NCBI RefSeq assembly: GCF_015694735.1
Contig: NZ_JADQDP010000004.1
Location: 248,001 to 312,000 of the forward strand
Length of the DNA stretch: 64,000 nucleotides
Direction of reading: 5' to 3'
Source of the DNA: Hymenobacter properus
Lineage (GTDB): Bacteria > Bacteroidota > Bacteroidia > Cytophagales > Hymenobacteraceae
In this document: positions 26,843 to 34,603 of the stretch, piece by piece
How the letters are laid out: each line of letters opens with the position of its first letter
Position numbering within the stretch: the first letter of the stretch is position 1
Notes under the pieces: model-generated
Database searches by the model: none
What the model was told of the DNA's origin: nothing
Seen by the model: only the letters and a program-made list of their open reading frames with translations
Program-made: the position numbers and the translations under genes

Positions 26843-27348
26843 GCGGCTAATAGTTTTTCGAGGCGAATGCGGGTGATTTTATCCTGCTCGCCGGCAGCAA
26901 TCAGAATTTCATCTTCGGGGTTATTGGGCATGCGTGCTTGCAGTAGGGCCAGCATTTCGTCGGCCGTTTTACCAGTGGCGCACACAATGAAAATGTAGCC
27001 GAATTTTTGCTCGTATTCCTCGTTGCCCGTGGCCAAAGCCTCTAAAGTAGCCTGAGAAGCCTGTTTCACGGAGGCCTGCTCACCCTCGGCCCACGTGCTG
27101 GTGCTGGCGAATTTCTCGCGCAGCGCGGCCACATCACCACCGATTTTGGGGTGGTGCGTGAAAGCTTCGCGCCAGTCGGCTTCGCTCAGGGAATTCCAGA
27201 CGGTGGTTGCCTGCTGCATCAGCGCTTCTGCATCGGCGACGGGGAAACGGGCCACTATATTTTCCACCCACGCCGTGGAGCCGCAGCATTTTTGCAGGGC
27301 TTCGGCGAGGACAGATTTGGGGAGGTTATTTAATTCTTGGATGGTCAT
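26839..27348 (-). CDS. uraD: OHCU decarboxylase
   Basis: UraD decarboxylates 2-oxo-4-hydroxy-4-carboxy-5-ureidoimidazoline to S-allantoin. The protein is 169 residues long and all-helical. EAFTHHPKIGGD contains the catalytic His, and YEQKFGYIFIVCATGKTADEML is the conserved substrate-binding region (F-G-x-x-F-I-x-x-A-x-G-K/R). It overlaps hiuH by 4 nt and is preceded by a family A palindrome that separates it from the ureidoglycine aminohydrolase gene. Confidence 0.96.
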   Translation of the reverse strand: MTIQELNNLPKSVLAEALQKCCGSTAWVENIVARFPVADAEALMQQATTVWNSLSEADWREAFTHHPKIGGDVAALREKFASTSTWAEGEQASVKQASQATLEALATGNEEYEQKFGYIFIVCATGKTADEMLALLQARMPNNPEDEILIAAGEQDKITRIRLEKLLAA

Positions 27349-27365
27349 TTGAATTACCTAAGAAA

Positions 27366-27456
27366 CGTCATGCTGAGCGCAGTCGAAGCATCTCTACCGC
27401 GCCATGCAACTAATTACCGCTGCGGTAGAGATGCTTCGACTGCGCTCAGCATGACG
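27366..27456. repeat. Family A intergenic palindrome, copy 6
   Basis: CGTCATGCTGAGCGCAGTCG, continuing to AAGCATCTCTACCGC, is inverted at 27419-27456, leaving a loop of about 16 nt. It lies within the ureide operon upstream of uraD. Confidence 0.92.
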
Positions 27457-27484
27457 CCCTGATAAAAGTGCGTTTCGAAAGCCG

Positions 27485-28231
27485 TTAAATCACCGTCGGA
27501 AAGCGGTTGACGTTTTTGTAGTAGATATAAACCGACGGCTCCTGGCCCATGGCCGTGGCCCACTGCTGGCAGTAAGGCGCCATCCAGATGGAATCGCCTT
27601 TTTTCACCGGGTACCAGCATTGGTCGAGCATGTAGATGGCCTGGCCTTCGAGGTACATCAGGCCGTGTTCCATGATGTGGGTTTCGACCATGGGCAGGTT
27701 GCCGCCGAGGCCGTAGGTGAAGATGTTCACGGCCATGTCGAAGCCTGGCTCGTTGGGCAGCAGTTCCTGGATGCGCAGGGCCTCATCGTTCATGTAGATG
27801 GGCGCTTTGCTGTAGTCGCGCTCACCCCAGAAGACGCCCGGCGTGGCGTGGCCCGACAGCGGCTCGTACACTTTATGGAAGGTGAGCAGCTGCGTACCGG
27901 CCTCGGGCTGGCTGAAATCGTAGCGCTGGCCCACAGGCACGTACACGTACTCGCCCGTTTTCAGCGCGCGGGTTTCGCCGCCCACGGTGGCCGTGCAGTT
28001 GCCCTGCACCACGTAGAAGAAAATCTGTGAAGCCTCAGTTTCGCCCTGCACGCGGCCGGCTTCGGTGAGGGTGATGAGCGTTTGGCACAGGCGGGCGCCC
28101 ATTTGCTCGTTGATGATGACGTTGGTGGTGCAACCGGTCCAGCCGGGCACGTTGCTGTTGATGTAGCCGTCGGGGGCAATGATGGCGTGGTTGCGCTTCA
28201 CAACTGAGCGCGTCAGGGCGGACATTTCCAT
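27485..28231 (-). CDS. (S)-ureidoglycine aminohydrolase (bicupin)
   Basis: It converts (S)-ureidoglycine to (S)-ureidoglycolate plus ammonia, using manganese. The 248 residues form two cupins. The C-terminal one carries the family's metal site in MVETHIMEHGLMYLEGQ (Glu, His, His) with a downstream Gln in MAPYCQQWA; the N-terminal cupin (QIFFYVVQGNCTATVG) is non-metallic. The gene is the UGlyAH/AllE homolog. The stop of allC is one base upstream of its first ATG, so the genes are tightly coupled. A second ATG two codons in is an alternative start. Confidence 0.95.
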   Translation of the reverse strand: MEMSALTRSVVKRNHAIIAPDGYINSNVPGWTGCTTNVIINEQMGARLCQTLITLTEAGRVQGETEASQIFFYVVQGNCTATVGGETRALKTGEYVYVPVGQRYDFSQPEAGTQLLTFHKVYEPLSGHATPGVFWGERDYSKAPIYMNDEALRIQELLPNEPGFDMAVNIFTYGLGGNLPMVETHIMEHGLMYLEGQAIYMLDQCWYPVKKGDSIWMAPYCQQWATAMGQEPSVYIYYKNVNRFPTVI

Positions 28232-28232
28232 G

Positions 28233-29486
28233 TTAACGGGTGGGATTTTGGGTGCGGAGAAGGGTAATAAACTGGTCGGCCACGGCCACGGCAGCGGCTA
28301 AGTCGGCCAGTTCCACGTTCTCCAGCGGGTTGTGGCTGATGCCTTTGTAGCAGCGAATGAACATCATGGTGGCCGGCGCTACAAAGGACACGGGCACGGC
28401 GTCGTGGCCGGCGCCGCTCACCAGCGCAATGGTTTCGTAGCCGCTGGCGGCAATGGCCTGGGCCAGCAGCGCGTTCAGGCCGGCGTCGCAGGTCACGGGG
28501 GCAGTTTTCTGCACAAGGTTCCAGTCCAGGGCCACGTTGCGGTGGCCGGCCACGGCCTCGGCGTGGCTGCGGAGGTAGTCGTAGGCTTGGGCGAGTTGGG
28601 CTTCGTCGGGGCTGCGCAGGTCGAGGCTGCAGGTTACTTCGCCGGGGATGACGTTGCTGGCCGAATGGCTGATGGCCAGTTTGCCCACGGTGGCTACCAG
28701 CCCGCGGCCGTGCACCTGGGCAAACTGCTCGGCGGTGAGCACAAACTCGGCCGCCGCGCACAGCGCATCCTGGCGCATGTTCATGGGCACGGTGCCGGCG
28801 TGGCCGGCCATGCCGCGGAAGGTGAGCTCCACGCGCTGCTGGCCGGCAATGGCCGTCACCAGAGCTACCGGCACATTCCGCTCCCAGAGCACGGGCCCCT
28901 GCTCGATGTGCAGCTCAAAGTAACCCAGCCACTCGGCGGCCGGAATGGCATCCAAAGCCAACGTAGAAGCATCGCCGCCCATGGCCACCAGGGCCTGGTC
29001 GAGGGAAATGCCGGCGGCGTCGCAGCGGCCCAGCAGGGCGGGGTCGAAGGCACCGGTTACCACCTTGCTGCCCAGGTAGGTGGTGTGGAAGCGCACGCCT
29101 TCCTCGTCGCTGAACGCAATGAGCTCGATGTGAAAAGGCAGTGCGACCTGTTGCGCCAGCAGGTTTTCCAGCAAATCGAGCCCCATGAGCACGCCCAGCG
29201 GGCCGTCGAATTTGCCGGCGTTCACCACCGTGTCGATGTGCGAGGCCAGCACGAAGGTTTTGGCGTCGGGGTTGGGGCTTTCGAGGCGGGCGCGCAGGTT
29301 GCCGATGCCGTCCGTACGGGTGGGCAGGCCGGCGGCTTCCAGCCAGCTTTGCACCAGGTCGCGGCCCGCTACGAAGGCGGGCGTGCCGAAGGTGCGCGTC
29401 ACCCCGTCGGGGTCATCGCTGATGGCAGCCAATTGCTGAATGCGCTGCATGATTCGCTCAGCGCGCGCGGTGTATTCCTGCTGCAT
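28233..29486 (-). CDS. allC: Allantoate amidohydrolase (M20 family)
   Basis: It hydrolyses allantoate to ureidoglycine, CO2 and ammonia, using two metal ions. The 417 residues show ASHIDTVVNAGKFDG (metal His and Asp), FSDEEGVRFH (catalytic Glu-Glu), HIEQGPVLWE, a dimerisation/lid domain with GMAGHAGTVPM, and SGAGHDAVPV with the last metal His. The hydantoinase/carbamoylase branch of M20 is the alternative, but its position between allantoinase and UGlyAH fixes the role. A ureidoglycolate amidohydrolase belongs to the same family, so AllC may also cover the missing final step. Confidence 0.95.
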   Translation of the reverse strand: MQQEYTARAERIMQRIQQLAAISDDPDGVTRTFGTPAFVAGRDLVQSWLEAAGLPTRTDGIGNLRARLESPNPDAKTFVLASHIDTVVNAGKFDGPLGVLMGLDLLENLLAQQVALPFHIELIAFSDEEGVRFHTTYLGSKVVTGAFDPALLGRCDAAGISLDQALVAMGGDASTLALDAIPAAEWLGYFELHIEQGPVLWERNVPVALVTAIAGQQRVELTFRGMAGHAGTVPMNMRQDALCAAAEFVLTAEQFAQVHGRGLVATVGKLAISHSASNVIPGEVTCSLDLRSPDEAQLAQAYDYLRSHAEAVAGHRNVALDWNLVQKTAPVTCDAGLNALLAQAIAASGYETIALVSGAGHDAVPVSFVAPATMMFIRCYKGISHNPLENVELADLAAAVAVADQFITLLRTQNPTR

Positions 29487-29490
29487 CCAG

Positions 29491-30828
29491 CTACCGGGTT
29501 AAAAATTCGCCGTGGTTGAGGCGGAGGGAATCTGGGCGCTGGAAAACCTGTTCGCCGCGGAGAAAAGTTAATTCGATGACTCCCGCCAATTCCTGGCAAA
29601 TGTAAGGGGATACTTTGTGTTTGTGCAGAATCAGTTCTTCGGTCACCTCAAAGGTCTGTTCGGGGTCAAGCACAATTAAATCGGCGTCGAATCCGGGCGC
29701 AATCTGGCCCTTTTTCCCGCTTTGGCCGGCCAGCTTCGCGGGGTTGGTGCTCAGCCATTTCACAACGTCGGACAGGCTGGCGCCGCGCCGGCGGGCGGCC
29801 GTCCAGAGCACCGGCAGGGCAAACTGCAACGAGGCAATGCCGCCCCAGGCGGTGGTGAAGTCGCCGCTGGCCAACTGCTTGAGGTCGGGCGGCGCGGGCG
29901 AGTGGTCGGTGGCCACGAAGTCGATGATGCCGGCTTCCAAAGCCGCCCATAATTGGTCGTTGTTGGCCTTCTCGCGGATGGGCGGCGCGCACTTGAACTG
30001 CGTCTGGCCGTCCTGAATGTCCTCGGCGTTGAAATAGAGGTAATGTTGGCCGGTTTCCACCGTCAGGGGCAGGCCCTTGGCCCTGGCGGCCGCGATGGGC
30101 GCAATGGAATTGGCCGACGACAGATGCACGATGTGCACCCAGCAGCCGGTTTCCTCGCACAGGCGAATCATCATGGCAATGGCCTCATCCTCCCATGCCT
30201 TGGGCCGCGAAGCCAGGTAATTGGAGTATGAGCGGTGGTCGTTCTGCTTCCATGCGTCATCGTCTTCCGACAGCTCGCAGTGCACCAGCAGCGGCAACTT
30301 ATGCCGCGCCAGAATCGGCATCACCCGCCGCAAATCTTCTTCGGTCGCATTCGGAAAATCATCAATGCCGGAGTGCGTCAGAAAGGCCTTGAAACCCAGC
30401 ACGCCGGCCGCAATCAGCGGCTCAATCTCGTCGGCATTGCCCGGCACCACGCCGCCCCAGAAACCCACGTTGCAGTGCAACTGGCCCCGCGTGGCCGCAC
30501 GCTTGATTTCCAGATTGGCCACCGAAGTAGTGACCGGGGCCGAGTTTAGGGGCATGTCGACCAACGAAGTAAGGCCGCCGGCCAGCGCCGCGCGGGTGGC
30601 CGTGTCGAAGCCTTCCCAATCGGTGCGGCCGGGCTCGTTGATGTGCACGTGCGGGTCGATGACGCCGGGCAGCACGGCGCGGGTGCCTACGTCGAGCAGG
30701 GTAGCGCCGGGCACATCGGCTTCGGGCGGCAGGATGGCGCTGATGCGGCCGTTTTCTATGATGATGGTAGCGGCGCGCTCGCCCTCGGGCGTGACAACGC
30801 GCTGGCTGCGCAAGGCTAGTGTTGGCAT
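29491..30828 (-). CDS. allB: Allantoinase
   Basis: AllB opens the hydantoin ring of allantoin to give allantoate. The start MPTLALRSQRVVTPEG gives 445 residues. Binuclear zinc residues are visible: DPHVHINEPGRTDWEGF (HxH), GFKAFLTHSG (carbamylated Lys), LLVHCE, WVHIVHLSS and DFVATDHSPAP (Asp). It is the first gene of the leftward operon allB-allC-UGlyAH-uraD-hiuH-CitE-like, with a 4-nt gap to allC. An extended frame to 30873 is not supported. Confidence 0.96.
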   Translation of the reverse strand: MPTLALRSQRVVTPEGERAATIIIENGRISAILPPEADVPGATLLDVGTRAVLPGVIDPHVHINEPGRTDWEGFDTATRAALAGGLTSLVDMPLNSAPVTTSVANLEIKRAATRGQLHCNVGFWGGVVPGNADEIEPLIAAGVLGFKAFLTHSGIDDFPNATEEDLRRVMPILARHKLPLLVHCELSEDDDAWKQNDHRSYSNYLASRPKAWEDEAIAMMIRLCEETGCWVHIVHLSSANSIAPIAAARAKGLPLTVETGQHYLYFNAEDIQDGQTQFKCAPPIREKANNDQLWAALEAGIIDFVATDHSPAPPDLKQLASGDFTTAWGGIASLQFALPVLWTAARRRGASLSDVVKWLSTNPAKLAGQSGKKGQIAPGFDADLIVLDPEQTFEVTEELILHKHKVSPYICQELAGVIELTFLRGEQVFQRPDSLRLNHGEFLTR

Positions 30829-30909
30829 GGGTCGGGAATTTGACACTAAATTGGGGGCTTTTTCCCGGTTCAATTAAATTGAAGCTTGGGGAATTGAACG
30901 AAGAAAGAA

Positions 30910-31006
30910 CGTCATGCAGAGCGCAGCGAGGCATCTTGCCCGCAGCCAGTAATTCCTTACGTTCGCAACGAAGCGGTAAAGATGCTTCGCTGCGCTCTGC
31001 ATGACG
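30910..31006. repeat. Family A intergenic palindrome, copy 7, in the divergent allB/puuD region
   Basis: CGTCATGCAGAGCGCAGCGA, continuing to GGCATCTTGCC, is inverted at 30977-31006. The two operon promoters must flank or lie within this element. Confidence 0.9.
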
Positions 31007-31041
31007 CGCTACTTTCATTTGGCCCCACCCCGCTTTCCCAT

Positions 31042-32475
31042 ATGCTCCAATACGTTACCCTGCTTGCCCTCATTCTTGCGTTTCTGCTGTTGCTGGGCGT
31101 CATCTTCGCCCTGCAGCGCGTGGCCAAAGCGCGGCCCAACGGCGGCGCTGTGGGCGACGGCAGCTTCACGCTGGAAGGCTACTCCTACGCGCTGATTCTG
31201 CTGGCCGTCGTTGCGGCGGTGGGCATTGCCTACGTGCTGGCGCGCGACTCGCCCTGGTCGGGCCACATCATGGAGTGGCTCAACATTGTGGTGCGCCTCA
31301 TGCACATCACCTTCGGCATCGCCTGGATTGGCGCTTCGTTCTACTTCGTGTTCCTCGAAAACGCCCTTAATCGCACCGACAACGTGCGCGAGGAGCTGGC
31401 CGGCAACCTCTGGGCCGTGCACGGCGGCGGCTTCTACTACCTGGAGAAGTACAAGACGGCGCCCAAGCAAATCCCCAAAGCCCTGCACTGGTTTAAGTAC
31501 GAGGCGTATTTCACCTGGCTGTCGGGCTTCAGCCTGCTGTTTGTGGTGTATTATTTCAACGCCAGCTCTATGCTGGTTGACCCGCGCATCCTCGACATCT
31601 CGCCGCTGGCGGGCGTGGGTCTTGGCGTGGGTTCGTTTGTGGCGGCCTGGCTGCTCTACGACGGGCTGTGCCGCACCGAGTTTGTGCGCAGCCCCTGGTT
31701 TAAAGTCGTTGGTTTCATCCTGGCCACGGGCTTTGCGTTTTTCTACGCGCAGGTGTTCAGCGCCCGGGCGGCCTACATCCACTTCGGGGCCATGCTGGGC
31801 ACGCTCATGGTGGGCAACGTGTTTTTCACCATTATCCCGGCCCAAAAGGCCATGGTGAAAGCCGCCACCGAAGGCACGCCCCTCGACCCCACGCTGGGCA
31901 AAAACGCGCTGGCCCGTTCGCTGCACAATAACTATTTCACCTTGCCGGTGCTGTTTGTGATGGTCAGCAACCACTTTCCCAGCACCTTCGGCCACTCCTA
32001 CCCCTGGGCCATTTTGGCGGCCATCACGCTGGGCACGGCCGGCGTGAAGCACTGGCTGAACCTGCGCGAAAAGCACCAGACCGACACAGCGGTGTGGGTG
32101 CTGCCCGCCGCCGTGGCCCTGCTCCTGGGCGTGGTGTTCGTGACGGCCCCGCCGGCCCAGTCGGGTGGCAGCGGCGCGGCTGGCGCCGCTGCCGCCAATG
32201 CCTGCACCCAGCAGGTGAGCATGAGCCAGGTGAACATGATAGTGCAGAAGCGCTGCATTCAGTGCCACTCGGCCCACCCGACGGACGACGTATTCAAGTC
32301 GCCGCCCAACGGCGTGGTATATGACACGCCCGAAGACATCATTCGCCTGAAAGATAAAATCATGCAGCGCGTGGTGGTGACGAAAACCATGCCCCAGAAC
32401 AATAAAACCCAGATTACCCAGGAAGAGCGGGACCTTATTGCCTGCTGGATTAGCCAGGGGGCGCAGAACAAGTAG
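31042..32475 (+). CDS. puuD: Membrane-bound cytochrome c-linked urate oxidase, PuuD type
   Basis: PuuD oxidises urate to 5-hydroxyisourate and passes electrons to the respiratory chain instead of making peroxide. From MLQYVTLLALIL the 477 residues contain about eight transmembrane helices in a urate-oxidase N domain (RLMHITFGIAWIGASFYFVFLEN, HFGAMLGTLMVGNVFF, HNNYFTLPVLFVMVSNH). A Gly/Ser/Ala linker (about 370-385) leads to a C-terminal cytochrome c with the haem motif RCIQCHSAHP (about 404) and an axial Met in TKTMPQNN. No cofactor-free UricaseI or FAD HpxO homolog is present in the window. XdhC follows downstream after a palindrome. Confidence 0.95.
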   Translation: MLQYVTLLALILAFLLLLGVIFALQRVAKARPNGGAVGDGSFTLEGYSYALILLAVVAAVGIAYVLARDSPWSGHIMEWLNIVVRLMHITFGIAWIGASFYFVFLENALNRTDNVREELAGNLWAVHGGGFYYLEKYKTAPKQIPKALHWFKYEAYFTWLSGFSLLFVVYYFNASSMLVDPRILDISPLAGVGLGVGSFVAAWLLYDGLCRTEFVRSPWFKVVGFILATGFAFFYAQVFSARAAYIHFGAMLGTLMVGNVFFTIIPAQKAMVKAATEGTPLDPTLGKNALARSLHNNYFTLPVLFVMVSNHFPSTFGHSYPWAILAAITLGTAGVKHWLNLREKHQTDTAVWVLPAAVALLLGVVFVTAPPAQSGGSGAAGAAAANACTQQVSMSQVNMIVQKRCIQCHSAHPTDDVFKSPPNGVVYDTPEDIIRLKDKIMQRVVVTKTMPQNNKTQITQEERDLIACWISQGAQNK

Positions 32476-32494
32476 TGAGTGTTGACAATTATTT

Positions 32495-32600
32495 GAACGT
32501 CATGCTGAGCGCAGTCGAAGCATCTCTACCGCAGCAGTAATTATTTCGATTGAATTACTACTGCGGTAGAGATGCTTCGACTGCGCTCAGCATGACGTTC
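32495..32600. repeat. Family A intergenic palindrome, copy 8
   Basis: GAACGTCATGCTGAGCGCAG, continuing to TCGAAGCATCTCTACCGCAG, is inverted at 32561-32600 with essentially perfect arms of about 40 nt, then T5. It is the best-preserved copy in the window. Confidence 0.95.
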
Positions 32601-32620
32601 TTTTTCATTTTCCTGTATTA

Positions 32621-33610
32621 ATGCCCTCCCCTCCCCGCGACCTCCCCGTTTGGACCCTCGCGGCGGCCAGCCTGCGGGCGGGCACGCCGGTGGCGCTGTT
32701 CTGCGTGTTGCGCAGCGAAGGCAGCAGCCCCGGTCGCCAGGGATTCAAAATGGCTGTGACGGCTGATGCCGTAGCGGGCTCCATTGGCGGGGGCATCATG
32801 GAGCACAAGTGGGTGGAACTGGCCCGGCAGCGCTTGCGCGAGGCCGACGCCGAGCCGCTGCTGCGCCCCCAGATTCACCGGCGGGAGGCGCCAGCCGACC
32901 GTTCCGGCATGATGTGCTCGGGCGAACAGGACGTGTTGCTATGGCCGCTCACGGCGGCCGACTTGCCCACAATCGAGGCCATCAAAAACGCTTTGCAAAC
33001 CAATGCCGGCGGTTATTTGGAGCTAAGCCCGGCTGCCGGCCTCCTGCTGGCGCCAGCTGCCACGGCAGTTGTTTCAGCTGTTGCCGAAACGCCGTTTTAC
33101 GACTGCCAGCCCGGCCCGGCGTGGTACTACCGCGAGCGGCTGGGCTTCCGCGACCAGCTCACCATTGTGGGCGGCGGGCACGTGAGTCTGGCGCTATCCA
33201 ACGTGGCAGCGACGCTGGATTTTGAGCTGACCGTGCTCGACGACCGCGCCGACCTGCCCACGTTCGAAAACAACCACTCGGCCCACTACCGCCGCCTGGT
33301 TGACTATGAAAGCGTGGCGGCGGCCGTGCCCGCCGGCCCGCACCGCTACGTGGTGGTGATGACCGTGGGTTACCGCACCGATGCCGTGGTGCTGCGCCAG
33401 TTGCTGGGCCGCCCCTACCGCTACCTGGGCGTGATGGGCAGCGTAGCCAAAGTAGCCGAGCTGCGACGCGGCCTGCAAGAAGCGGGGTTTTCAGATGCAG
33501 AGATTGCGCAGTTGCGCGGCCCCATCGGCCTCCCCATCCACAGCCAAACGCCGGAGGAAATTGCCATCAGCATCGCGGCGGAGCTGATTCAGGTGCGGCG
33601 GGAGGGATAA
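32621..33610 (+). CDS. xdhC: XdhC-family molybdenum-cofactor sulfurylation/insertion factor
   Basis: XdhC binds Moco, promotes its sulfuration and delivers it to the XdhB subunit. The 329-residue protein has an N-terminal XdhC/CoxI domain (VALFCVLRSEGSSPGRQGFKM, AGSIGGGIMEHKWVELA) and a C-terminal Rossmann-like domain (QLTIVGGGHVSLALSNVAAT, VVVMTVGYRTDAVVLRQLL, YLGVMGSVAKVAEL). It is the rightmost gene of the purine island, 12.1 kb from xdhB. Confidence 0.94.
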   Translation: MPSPPRDLPVWTLAAASLRAGTPVALFCVLRSEGSSPGRQGFKMAVTADAVAGSIGGGIMEHKWVELARQRLREADAEPLLRPQIHRREAPADRSGMMCSGEQDVLLWPLTAADLPTIEAIKNALQTNAGGYLELSPAAGLLLAPAATAVVSAVAETPFYDCQPGPAWYYRERLGFRDQLTIVGGGHVSLALSNVAATLDFELTVLDDRADLPTFENNHSAHYRRLVDYESVAAAVPAGPHRYVVVMTVGYRTDAVVLRQLLGRPYRYLGVMGSVAKVAELRRGLQEAGFSDAEIAQLRGPIGLPIHSQTPEEIAISIAAELIQVRREG

Positions 33611-33615
33611 CGACG

Positions 33616-33794
33616 CCCTGTCATTGCGAGGCGTAGCCGAAGCAATCCGTCCTGTCAAAACCAGGAACGCCATTTTACCAGAAAACCCCGGCACCACAAT
33701 GGTAACAGGGCTTTGCTATTATGGCTTAGTCACATTATTAAGTCGGTCGCTGAGAACAGAACGGATGGCTTCGCTGCGCTCGCAATGACAGACG
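33616..33794. repeat. Family C intergenic palindrome
   Basis: The left arm TGTCATTGCGAGGCGTAGCC, continuing to GAAGCAATCCGT, is inverted near 33761-33791 (GGCTTCGCTGCGCTCGCAAT then GACAG). The loop of about 110 nt holds an AT-rich segment. This is a third sequence family, distinct from A and B but sharing the TCAT(n)GAG(n)GAAGCA layout. Confidence 0.85.
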
Positions 33795-33799
33795 CGCCC

Positions 33800-34414
33800 C
33801 TACCGCTCGGCGTCGCTGGCGCCGGTGGGGCTCACGTTGCCGTTGGCAAATTCTTCGGTGAAGACGCGGTAGCGGTCGAGGATGGAGCGCACGGAGCGCT
33901 TGAGCACGATTTCGCCCATGGGGCCTTCGGGCACGGTCACGCCCGAGGCGTAGCCGTTCCACACGGCGCGGTTGGTTTTCACGTCGATGAGCGTGACCAG
34001 GAGGGTTCCTTCGGCCAGCAGCAGGCGCACGGGCTGGTAGCCCTGGCGGTCTTCCTTGGGCGTGTCGTCGGTTTCCTCGATGTTGCGCTTAATCCACTGG
34101 CTGAGGTCTTCCTGCTGGAAGCCGTGGAAGTTCATGTCGCCTTCGTACACCCGGAAGTTCACCAGCATGTCGGGGCGGCGGGAGGCTTTGCGGTAGCCTT
34201 GGGCCAGGAAGCGCTGCTGAATGGCCTCGCGCAGTGTCTGGCCCAGGCGGCTGCTGTCGGAAGTGAGGCCGGTGCCGGTTACGAAGTCGTAGGTACGGTA
34301 GTGGCGGAAATTACCCCGGTAGCTGTAATCGGAATCAACCCGGGCTTCGCGGGTGGTCATGCAGCCCGCCAGAAACAGTACTGCTAGCAACAAAAGCGTA
34401 ATCGTAGGTTTCAT
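33800..34414 (-). CDS. DUF4136 lipoprotein
   Basis: MKPTITLLLLAVLFLAGC is a clear lipoprotein signal with the lipobox LAGC. The mature part has the DUF4136 layout: VDSDYSYRGNFRHYRTYDFV, RLGQTLREAIQQRFLAQGYRKASRRPDMLVNFRV and GTLLVTLIDVKTNRAVWNGYASG. It is predicted to be an outer- or inner-membrane-anchored periplasmic protein. The molecular role of the family is unknown. It ends against the family C repeat, and 189 nt without recognisable features separate it from the ABC transporter gene. Confidence 0.88.
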   Translation of the reverse strand: MKPTITLLLLAVLFLAGCMTTREARVDSDYSYRGNFRHYRTYDFVTGTGLTSDSSRLGQTLREAIQQRFLAQGYRKASRRPDMLVNFRVYEGDMNFHGFQQEDLSQWIKRNIEETDDTPKEDRQGYQPVRLLLAEGTLLVTLIDVKTNRAVWNGYASGVTVPEGPMGEIVLKRSVRSILDRYRVFTEEFANGNVSPTGASDAER

Positions 34415-34603
34415 ATAGATGGGAATTCTCGTATGGCGATGGAATTACCAATTTACGAAACCTTAGGCACTTAGGGAATGCTCAGCTTGAAAAAATTATG
34501 ACTAGTGCGTTTGCAGCCCGCCAGCCTTATTCTTTCGATTGGACTGCCCCAATGGCATAGCCGCTTCTGCTGCACTCGGCAAGACTTGCTTTTCTTCCCA
34601 AGC

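Noticed and set aside
26390..27456. Repeated elements considered as a CRISPR array
   Set aside because: Copies are about 1 kb apart with whole genes between them, are internally palindromic, and have no regular spacers or cas genes.
33616..33794. Insertion sequence or transposase at the family C repeat
   Set aside because: The interior of about 110 nt is too short for any transposase and contains no reading frame.
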